Origin: Desulfobacterales bacterium
GTDB taxonomy: Bacteria; Desulfobacterota; Desulfobacteria; Desulfobacterales; QNYZ01
DNA: 8,780 bases
Assembly: GCA_029938515.1 (NCBI GenBank)
Contig: JAOZUU010000088.1
Location: forward strand, 1 to 8,780
Reading direction: 5' to 3'
Shown here: piece after piece, positions 1 through 5,273 of the stretch
Layout of the letters: the number at the start of each line of letters is the position of its first letter
Numbering within the stretch: position 1 is the first letter of the stretch
The notes under the pieces: generated by a model
Seen by the model: only the letters and a program-made list of their open reading frames with translations
The model's database searches: none
What the model was told of the DNA's origin: nothing
Translations under genes and position numbers: made by a program

Positions 1-200
1 ATATTTTCCTGCTTTAAAAAATTATCGGCATACTCGAGATCAGCCCGGGCCTTGGCGATGTCCTCTATCTTTTCCGAACTTCCCCCCTCCATGGAGGCCA
101 CAACATAAACCGTTGCCTGAAAAACCTTGGCGAAATCCCTGGCCAGGGCCAAAGCCGCCTGGGCCGACTTGGAACCATTATATCCCACTAAAAATTTCAT
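1..200 (-). CDS. Universal stress protein (UspA family), N-terminal part, truncated by window edge
   Basis: The first 66 codons are visible and the gene continues past the left edge. I translated it by hand from an ATG at 200-198; it opens MKFLVGYNGSKSAQAAL and stays open to the edge. The hydrophobic first strand, the [D/N]GS-x-[SA] turn at residues 8-10, the following alanine-rich helix (about 12-24) and the second strand TVYVVAS (about 30-36) match the start of the UspA alpha/beta fold, whose members are usually about 140-150 residues. UspA proteins are cytoplasmic and often bind ATP; the ATP-binding G-2x-G-9x-G(S/T) motif would lie in the unseen C-terminal half, so nucleotide binding cannot be judged. 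A GAGGGG purine run lies about 4 bases before the ATG. It is separated from the upstream lipoprotein gene by 234 bases with strong hairpins, so it is probably a separate transcription unit. Confidence 0.85.
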   Translation of the reverse strand, partial: MKFLVGYNGSKSAQAALALARDFAKVFQATVYVVASMEGGSSEKIEDIAKARADLEYADNFLKQEN

Positions 201-242
201 CCGACCCCTCTTTTACCGTAAAGATTGTTACCAATGACCCGT

Positions 243-262
243 ATTTTATAACCAGATAAAAT
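243..262. repeat. AT-rich inverted repeat in the leader of the UspA gene
   Basis: ATTTTAT at 243-249 and ATAAAAT at 256-262 are a perfect 7-base inverted repeat around a 6-base spacer, 43-62 bases before the UspA start. On the minus strand it contains TATAAA-like hexamers that could serve as a -10 element, but no acceptable -35 lies at the right distance. It could be an operator overlapping a promoter, or just AT-rich promoter DNA. Confidence 0.3.
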
Positions 263-320
263 CTTTATAATTCAGTAAGGATTGGTGCCGTTAGCGACCT
301 TGCCTGGAAAAACATAAATA

Positions 321-360
321 CAGGTTACGTATTCCTTGATTTAATGGAACACGTAACCTG
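321..360 (-). terminator. Long stem-loop, probable terminator of the liv operon
   Basis: Arms at 321-335 and 346-360 pair over 15 positions around a 10-base loop. In minus-strand RNA all 15 positions pair (one as G-U); in plus-strand RNA the same position is an A-C mismatch, so the structure favours the minus transcript. The following minus-strand bases (320-306) read UAUUUAUGUUUUUCC, which is U-rich but interrupted. It lies 75 bases after the stop of the lipoprotein gene, the last gene before the UspA gene. A terminator is the simplest reading; a 3' stabilising stem or an intergenic repeat element is also possible. Confidence 0.55.
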
Positions 361-377
361 CAATGAATTCCGTCAAG

Positions 378-437
378 TAATTAGCATCTGGTCGATCTAA
401 AAGGGGTCGACCAAAGACCATCGCCGCGAGCTAATTA
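378..437 (-). repeat. Nested inverted repeats at the end of the lipoprotein gene
   Basis: TAATTAGC at 378-385 is the exact reverse complement of GCTAATTA at 430-437. Between them a second perfect pair, TGGTCGA (389-395) and TCGACCA (407-413), encloses an 11-base loop. The outer right arm includes the lipoprotein stop codon (437-435). In RNA this gives an inner 7-bp stem on an outer 8-bp stem, with an asymmetric internal loop of 3 and 16 bases. No U-tract follows directly, so alone it is a poor intrinsic terminator. It stands 17 bases ahead of the 321-360 stem in the direction of transcription. Confidence 0.45.
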
Positions 438-1031
438 AGGAAACGTTGCCTTGAATGTCGCTACTTTAACCATGTCGCCGGCATTAAAAACAGCGGCGCC
501 CTCCTTGACGCTGACCGGAATCTCATAATTGGGTATTCCGGTCCACCATTTTTCAAGTGCGGCCCAGGCATTGGTGCCCTCGGCTTTGAGCTTGAAACCA
601 CCGGTGACCAACAGGCTTAAAAGGGACTGCCGGACATCAAAATGGGCATGCACATTTACCTGGTTGGTTTTTCCGGCTGGTATCCATTGGGCGGCGTTGG
701 TGCTGACCATGTTGAGATCGAACTCCTCAAAGGCCACGGCAAACTTGAGATTTTCCATCAACACCGGAAAAGTATTGGGATTTTCCACATTAAAGGTAAA
801 AGCCAGGTCCAGGGGCGCGCCCACGTTATCCGGTTTTCCCTTGGTGGGTTTTACCTTGTTGCTAAAATACCAATACCCGAAGGCATGGGCAACTTCCATG
901 GAATCCAGGGTCACCACCGGTGTTTTAAAATTTTTTGCGGTGGGTTTTGCCTGCATTCCGGCACAGCCCGAAAGAAACACGGCAACAACAAAAACACATA
1001 GAATCATTAACAATACATTCTTTTTTCGCAT
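435..1031 (-). CDS. LEA14-like (WHy domain) lipoprotein
   Basis: Predicted 198-residue lipoprotein. Residues 1-22 form a signal peptide (MRKK, then a hydrophobic core of about 16 residues) ending in the lipobox LSGC, with the lipidated cysteine at 23. Residue +2 is Ala rather than Asp, so by the E. coli rule it would go to the outer membrane. After a short linker, residues of about 70-185 resemble the LEA_2/WHy fold, with the typical NPN (84-86) in the strand context FNVENPNTFPV. Such domains are small beta-sandwiches linked to desiccation or stress, with no known enzyme activity. I chose the ATG at 1031 because AGGGGG lies just ahead and it puts the signal peptide at the very N-terminus; an in-frame ATG at 1064 would add 11 residues and overlap livF by 8 bases. 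The gene starts 25 bases after livF, so it is probably cotranscribed with the transporter. Its role there is unknown. Confidence 0.75.
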   Translation of the reverse strand: MRKKNVLLMILCVFVVAVFLSGCAGMQAKPTAKNFKTPVVTLDSMEVAHAFGYWYFSNKVKPTKGKPDNVGAPLDLAFTFNVENPNTFPVLMENLKFAVAFEEFDLNMVSTNAAQWIPAGKTNQVNVHAHFDVRQSLLSLLVTGGFKLKAEGTNAWAALEKWWTGIPNYEIPVSVKEGAAVFNAGDMVKVATFKATFP

Positions 1032-1056
1032 TTTTCCCCCTAACGATTTAAAAGGG

Positions 1057-1869
1057 TTAAGCAAGCCATCTTTTTCTTCGCTTGTAGTGTTTTACATCTC
1101 GAAAACTTTTCCTCCCCCCAAAATCGGTCATACCCAGATAAAAATCCTTGATATCCGGGTTATCTTTAAGCTTTTCAGAAGTGTCATCCATAACAATACG
1201 TCCATTTTCCAGCACATATGCATGGGGTGCAAGGTTTAAAGCCAGTTTGGCATTCTGCTCCACCAGAAGAATCGAAATCTTTTCTTCCTTATTGAGCTGG
1301 GTAATAATATTAAAAATTTCATGGATAAGAAGTGGAGCCAGACCCATGGAAGGCTCATCTAAAAGAATCAGTTTCGGACTTGTCATCAAAGCACGGCCGA
1401 CAACCGTCATCTGTTGCTCACCACCACTTATAAAACCGGCGATCTCACTGCGCTTTTCCTTTAATCTGGGGAAATAGTTATAAACCATTTCCAGACCGTC
1501 CTTTATGGATCTTCCATACTTTTTCATATGAGCGCCTACTTTAAGATTCTCCTCCACGGTCAGGTGCTCAAACACCCTCCGCCCTTCAATAACCTGGACA
1601 ATGCCCTTTTTTGCTATCTTTTCAGCACCCAGCTTATCTATGCGCTCTCCCATGAACTCAATCGACCCGTCGGTAACCTCACCATCTTCGTGTTTTAAAA
1701 GGCCGGATATCGCCTTTAAAGTCGTACTCTTTCCGGCTCCGTTTGCACCTAAAAGCGCTACAACGCCGCCTTCAGGAACTTCGATGGAAACACCTTTAAT
1801 TACCAGGATGACCTCATGATATTTTACTTCAATATTATTGATCTTTAAGATCATATTATCGTTTGACAA
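1057..1869 (-). CDS. livF: LIV-type ABC transporter ATP-binding protein LivF
   Basis: 270-residue cytoplasmic ATPase that pairs with LivG to power the permeases LivH/LivM. Visible motifs: Walker A GANGAGKST (41-49), signature ISGGEQQ (147-153), Walker B LILLDEP (167-173), and VEQN (203-206), where the usual H-loop histidine is Gln, as is normal for LivF. The VIEGRRVFEHLTVEENL stretch (from 93) is also LivF-like. After the normal end near FYLG a basic tail of about 25 residues follows, ending in KHYKRRKRWLA. The start is TTG at 1869: AAGGAGG at 1886-1880 lies 10 bases ahead, whereas the next in-frame ATG (1854) is 25 bases from it. The Shine-Dalgarno can form a small CCUC-AAG-GAGG hairpin. The gene lies 33 bases after the substrate-binding protein gene. 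Family assignment is firm; the transported substrate is not known. Confidence 0.93.
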   Translation of the reverse strand: MSNDNMILKINNIEVKYHEVILVIKGVSIEVPEGGVVALLGANGAGKSTTLKAISGLLKHEDGEVTDGSIEFMGERIDKLGAEKIAKKGIVQVIEGRRVFEHLTVEENLKVGAHMKKYGRSIKDGLEMVYNYFPRLKEKRSEIAGFISGGEQQMTVVGRALMTSPKLILLDEPSMGLAPLLIHEIFNIITQLNKEEKISILLVEQNAKLALNLAPHAYVLENGRIVMDDTSEKLKDNPDIKDFYLGMTDFGGRKSFRDVKHYKRRKRWLA

Positions 1870-1879
1870 AGCTTTAAGA

Positions 1880-1890
1880 CCTCCTTGAGG
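1880..1890 (-). promoter_or_regulatory. livF ribosome binding site in a small hairpin
   Basis: In minus-strand RNA this reads CCUCAAGGAGG. The AAGGAGG (1886-1880) is a near-ideal Shine-Dalgarno 10 bases before the TTG start at 1869, and this decides the start codon. CCUC pairs with GAGG around an AAG loop, so part of the Shine-Dalgarno can be covered by a weak 4-bp stem. Confidence 0.55.
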
Positions 1891-1902
1891 GTTGAAAAAA
1901 TA

Positions 1903-3150
1903 TTACCAACCGAGCCACTCATTCGCCCATTTATCAGGCCATTCTTTTTTCAGATCTACCTCATCAATCAGCGTGAATTTCCCGCTTTTATACTCGTAGA
2001 TCTTTGCTTCGCTTTGCGACCTGTGATCAGTAGCGGTAAATGTAGCCGGGGCAATGCCAAGGCCTATTTCATAGCCCTTCATGGTCTCAAAACCATTTTT
2101 AAGAATACTCGGGCCTGATAGATCTCCGACCTTATCCGCCCTTTTTAAGGCTTCAGCAAGTCCTAACGCACTTGCCCATCCCTGAACCGTATGGACAGTC
2201 CGTTTTTCCAAAGGAATACCCGGGTTGTATTTTTTAGCATATTCAACAACCTTGTCCATCAATGGAACATCTAGACCGAAAAATGCCCACGGGGCACATC
2301 CGATGGCACCCTCAGCAGCCTTACCTGCCAGTTTGGGAAGATTCTCATCGAAGCCCCAGCACTTAATAAGATTATCTGCACCAAGTTCGAGCGCATAAGA
2401 ATCCCGCAACGTAGCTGCAACGGACATAACGGTGTTTGTGTGCAAAAGAACATCCGGCTTAAATTCTTTTAATGTCAAAATCTGGCTCTTTACATCGATA
2501 GCGAAAAGAGACACGTCCTGATCCGGACCAATTTCAAATCCGAGCATCTTTGCCTGATCCTTTGCTGCTTTTATGGATGCACTGCTAAAAGGTGAAGCAA
2601 ACATGTAACACATGGCGATCCGGGGTTTACGTTTATTATAATCCGGTTTGGTAGGCCATTTTTTTCTGTACCATGCTGTAATAAGTCCACGGGACTGCGT
2701 AGAATAGTCTGTAGCAAAAAAGAGGTTATAGGGTGTTTTTTCAGGTTTGCATAAATGGCCTGAATAGGAAGCTGACACATATGGTATTTTGTCTCTGGCA
2801 ACCGTAGGTGCCAGGGCTTCAGTGTCTCCCGTTCCCCAGCCTAAAATGGCTACACATTTCAGTCTTTTAAACAAGTTATATTTTGTCAATGCTTCGGGAA
2901 TACGATAACCATAATCAAACTGGTACAGCTTAATTTTTTTACCGTTAATTCCGCCTGTATCATTTATGTAATGGATAGCTTCAGCAATACCCAATGCATA
3001 GTCCTTGCCTACGTCGGAGGTTGCACCGGTCATATCATTGAGCGATCCGACTCTAATGTCTGCTGCTCCTGCCATGGAAGAGAATCCCATGATAAGAATC
3101 ACCGCAAACATAAATGTAAGAAACTTTGACCATATACTTCTGTTAAACAT
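1903..3150 (-). CDS. Periplasmic substrate-binding protein of LIV-type ABC transporter (Peripla_BP_6 class)
   Basis: 415-residue secreted binding protein. Residues 1-29/30 are a Sec signal peptide (basic start, hydrophobic 10-24, cleavage near AGA-A-D); there is no lipobox cysteine, so it should be free in the periplasm. The mature protein opens DIRVGSLNDMTGATSDVGKD, the usual first strand and Gly/Thr-rich turn of type I periplasmic binding proteins, followed by a helix with YINDTGGINGKKI (61-73). VSASYSGHL (125-133) matches the ligand-contacting Ser/Thr loop of LivJ-like proteins. Length is normal for the organic-acid/amino-acid branch (about 370-420). The ATG at 3150 has AGGAGG 7 bases ahead. 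It lies between livM and livF. Ligand specificity cannot be read from sequence; the acyl-CoA ligase in the operon argues for a carboxylic acid rather than Leu/Ile/Val. I leave the symbol empty because livJ/livK would imply amino acids. Confidence 0.88.
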   Translation of the reverse strand: MFNRSIWSKFLTFMFAVILIMGFSSMAGAADIRVGSLNDMTGATSDVGKDYALGIAEAIHYINDTGGINGKKIKLYQFDYGYRIPEALTKYNLFKRLKCVAILGWGTGDTEALAPTVARDKIPYVSASYSGHLCKPEKTPYNLFFATDYSTQSRGLITAWYRKKWPTKPDYNKRKPRIAMCYMFASPFSSASIKAAKDQAKMLGFEIGPDQDVSLFAIDVKSQILTLKEFKPDVLLHTNTVMSVAATLRDSYALELGADNLIKCWGFDENLPKLAGKAAEGAIGCAPWAFFGLDVPLMDKVVEYAKKYNPGIPLEKRTVHTVQGWASALGLAEALKRADKVGDLSGPSILKNGFETMKGYEIGLGIAPATFTATDHRSQSEAKIYEYKSGKFTLIDEVDLKKEWPDKWANEWLGW

Positions 3151-3176
3151 AATTTCTCCTCCTTTTTTAAGAGAGT

Positions 3177-3200
3177 GTTTTTGCCAAAGGGTTTTTGCCA
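3177..3200. repeat. Direct repeat GTTTTTGCCA x2
   Basis: GTTTTTGCCA occurs at 3177-3186 and again at 3191-3200, a 14-base period, within the 76-base gap between livM and the binding-protein gene. It forms no convincing hairpin. It may be a slippage duplication or a protein-binding direct repeat. Confidence 0.35.
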
Positions 3201-3212
3201 GATTTAAAAAAT

Positions 3213-3224
3213 ATCACCTCCTTT
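3213..3224 (-). promoter_or_regulatory. Very strong Shine-Dalgarno sequence without a start codon
   Basis: The minus strand reads AAAGGAGGTGAT, complementary over all 12 bases to the usual bacterial 16S rRNA 3' tail (ATCACCTCCTTT). It starts 2 bases after the livM stop codon. No ATG, GTG or TTG follows within 5-12 bases; an ATT or ATA start would be the only options nearby. The real binding-protein start (3150) lies 62 bases beyond and has its own AGGAGG. It may be a standby ribosome site or the relic of a lost gene start. Confidence 0.5.
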
Positions 3225-3226
3225 AA

Positions 3227-4327
3227 TTAATATGAAAATGGCCACAGGTTAAAATAATTCTTAATCTGCCACCATCGGTAAGCGATGCCGTTTGGTTCAA
3301 ATATCATAAAAGCACATATAGCCAGACCAAAGGCAGCCTCTTTAATAAATAAAAAGTCCATTAAAAGCTTGGGAAACGTATCTGCAAGAGGCATTACCGC
3401 AAGCTGCAAACCTTCCATAATTAATACCATAAATAACGAACCAAAGATGGCTCCATGAATAGAACCTGCCCCTCCGATGAGAATCACACCTACAAGCCAT
3501 AGGGACCAGAACCAGGGAAAATGATCCGGGCTGATGGCTGCCAGGTTGCTTATCCAGAATGCACCGGCAATTCCACCGATAGATCCGGCTACAAAAAAAG
3601 CTAAAAGCTTGTATTTGAAAACATTAATACCCATTACTTCGGCAGAAATATCATTATCCCTGATAGCCACCCAGGCCCTGCCGACTTTTGAACGTAGAAG
3701 GTTTGCCATGACAATAGTACATAAAATCACTAAAAAAAGCATCATAAAATAAACTTTAAGATCGCTGTCAATCACCCATGGACCGAGTTTAATGGTACCA
3801 GGCGGCAGAGAAAAGGCCTGGCCCCGGCCGCCGATCTGGCTGACATACTGTGTCAGGATTAGGTCTACAGTAATAAACTGGGCGGCCATGGTTGTTAAAA
3901 TAAGGTAAAAGCCCTTTACTCTGGCGGAAGGAAGTCCGAACAAAACGCTCCATATGCCTGCTGTAAATGCTGCAATGATAATACTGATGGGATAAGCCAG
4001 GCCCAAATCTAAAATAATTTTAGGCCATGGAAATTCAAGAATAAGCAGGGTGCTGGTATATGCGCCCACAGCAACAAATGCTGCATGACCCAAGGTGATC
4101 TGCCCGCAAAAACCTATGAGAAGCTGCACTCCCAATGCCCCAAGGATTGTATAGCCTATCAGGTTGCATACGCTTAGAATGTAAGAATCTGCAAAAAAAG
4201 GAATGACAAAAAAGAGAATCAGAGCAAGAAAGATCATCTTGCCCTTGATGAACTTCGTCTGCCACCAGGCATGATCCTCAACATAGTTTTGATGGTAATT
4301 ACCACAGGGAAGCCATGTTGTTGACAT
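3227..4327 (-). CDS. livM: LIV-type ABC transporter permease LivM
   Basis: 366-residue inner-membrane permease (BPD_transp_2 family) that forms the channel with LivH. It has a hydrophilic N-terminal extension of about 30 residues (with PCGNYHQNYVEDHAW), then roughly 8-10 membrane segments from residue 31 on. Family landmarks: GQITLGHAAFVAVGAY (75-90), the cytoplasmic EAA-type coupling loop around KVGRAWVAIRDNDISAEVMG (214-233) that contacts the ATPases, and LVGVILIGGAGSIHGAIFGS (278-297). EPNGI (344-348) near the C-terminus corresponds to the RPxGL-type ending. The ATG at 4327 has GGAG 7 bases ahead. It lies 46 bases after livH, a gap filled with GTTAC repeats, and 76 bases before the binding-protein gene. 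The N-terminal extension is longer than in E. coli-type LivM cores and may mark this ligase-linked branch. Confidence 0.92.
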   Translation of the reverse strand: MSTTWLPCGNYHQNYVEDHAWWQTKFIKGKMIFLALILFFVIPFFADSYILSVCNLIGYTILGALGVQLLIGFCGQITLGHAAFVAVGAYTSTLLILEFPWPKIILDLGLAYPISIIIAAFTAGIWSVLFGLPSARVKGFYLILTTMAAQFITVDLILTQYVSQIGGRGQAFSLPPGTIKLGPWVIDSDLKVYFMMLFLVILCTIVMANLLRSKVGRAWVAIRDNDISAEVMGINVFKYKLLAFFVAGSIGGIAGAFWISNLAAISPDHFPWFWSLWLVGVILIGGAGSIHGAIFGSLFMVLIMEGLQLAVMPLADTFPKLLMDFLFIKEAAFGLAICAFMIFEPNGIAYRWWQIKNYFNLWPFSY

Positions 4328-4330
4328 AAA

Positions 4331-4374
4331 GTTACTCCGTTTTTTTGTTACGCGTTACAAGTTACGGGTTCAAC
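4331..4374. repeat. GTTAC heptad repeats between livH and livM
   Basis: Three exact-period units GTTACGC, GTTACAA and GTTACGG (4347-4367) are followed by a decayed fourth, GTTCAAC (4368-4374), which reaches the last base of the livH stop codon. A further GTTAC at 4331-4335 is off the 7-base register and sits beside the livM Shine-Dalgarno. On the coding strand the unit is NNGTAAC. The array nearly fills the 46-base gap. Confidence 0.6.
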
Positions 4375-5258
4375 TATACTCGTTCTATCCGCTCCCAGCC
4401 CCAGAGTCCGTGAGGCCTAAAAAATAGGAAAATGACCATGAAAACAAAAGGGGCGATTTCTTTTACAGCACCTGGAAAGTACCTGTCCAGGTAAGCCCCG
4501 CATAAATTTTGTAATATTCCAATACTAATTCCGCCGACAATAGCACCGGGTATGGAATTAAGTCCCCCCAGAACCACTGCAGGCAAAACCAGCAGGCCCA
4601 AATAACCAACCGATATGTTAAGACCGTTAATGTTCCCCAGGAGGGTTCCTCCCACACCGGCAGCCATAAATGCAATGGCCCATGCCATCGCATAAACAAA
4701 TCTGGCACTGACACCCAGGGATAAGGCCGCCATCTCATCATCAGCCGTGGCCTGCATGGCAAGGCCCCAGCGTGTATATTTGAAGAAAGAAACAAAAATA
4801 GCGAGCAACACGATAGCCGCTACAAAGCTCCACAGATAGACCCTCCCGATAACAAGCGGCCCGAAATGAATCGGATCAATTGAGAAAACGGGCGGAGTAA
4901 ATACTTGTGTGTCTGTACCCCATATTAATTCCACGATCCCTTTAAAGAAAAATGAAAGTCCCACAGTAACCATGATGACCGTCAGAACAGGTTCCCCGAT
5001 GAGCTTGTCTAAAAAAATCCTTTCCGTAAGAATACCCAGGACAAATCCAATTATAAGGGAAAATAAAAGAGAAAGGAGAAAGGGTACACCCATGGAATAA
5101 AAACTTAAGGAAACATAGGCACCAATGAGAGTCATTTCACCCATGGCAAGGTTCAATACGCCTGAGCACTTATATATCAGTACCCATCCAAGGGCAACGA
5201 GGGCATAAATACTCCCTACCATAATGCCTGTAACTATGGTCATTAAAAAAAGATCCAT
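4374..5258 (-). CDS. livH: LIV-type ABC transporter permease LivH
   Basis: 294-residue inner-membrane permease, the usual LivH length, partner of LivM. About eight membrane segments span nearly the whole chain. Landmarks: the first segment followed by GVLNLAMGEMTLIGAY (33-48), the LivH version of the N-x-A-x-G-E motif; a coupling loop at RWGLAMQATADDEMAALSLG (163-182) corresponding to the family's R-A-x(4)-A-x(3)-G pattern; LPAVVLGGLNSIPGAIVGG (225-243); and the terminal RPHGLWG (281-287). The ATG at 5258 follows AAGGAG by about 8 bases, and that Shine-Dalgarno begins directly after the ligase stop codon (gap 15 bases), suggesting translational coupling of ligase and permease. Nothing is truncated. 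Confidence 0.93.
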   Translation of the reverse strand: MDLFLMTIVTGIMVGSIYALVALGWVLIYKCSGVLNLAMGEMTLIGAYVSLSFYSMGVPFLLSLLFSLIIGFVLGILTERIFLDKLIGEPVLTVIMVTVGLSFFFKGIVELIWGTDTQVFTPPVFSIDPIHFGPLVIGRVYLWSFVAAIVLLAIFVSFFKYTRWGLAMQATADDEMAALSLGVSARFVYAMAWAIAFMAAGVGGTLLGNINGLNISVGYLGLLVLPAVVLGGLNSIPGAIVGGISIGILQNLCGAYLDRYFPGAVKEIAPFVFMVIFLFFRPHGLWGWERIERV

Positions 5259-5273
5259 TAAGATTTCTCCTTT

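Noticed and set aside
201..320. A sigma-54 promoter for the UspA gene (GGCAC near 283-290)
   Set aside because: The GG and GC elements are not separated by the required 10 bases.
1032..1064. Start of the lipoprotein at the upstream ATG (1064)
   Set aside because: It would put 11 residues ahead of a normal lipoprotein signal peptide, while the ATG at 1031 has an AGGGGG directly ahead.
529..1239. A 236-codon open frame on the plus strand opposite the lipoprotein and livF
   Set aside because: It lies wholly antisense to two well-supported genes, crosses their boundary, shows no domain, and its residue pattern is what reverse translation of coding DNA gives.
3151..3226. A partial terminator or internal promoter between livM and the binding-protein gene
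   Set aside because: No stem of useful length followed by a U-tract is present, and TTGGCA has no matching -10 at 16-18 bases.
4331..4374. A CRISPR array or attachment site at the GTTAC repeats
   Set aside because: Units are 7 bases with no spacers, there are no cas genes, tRNA or integrase nearby.
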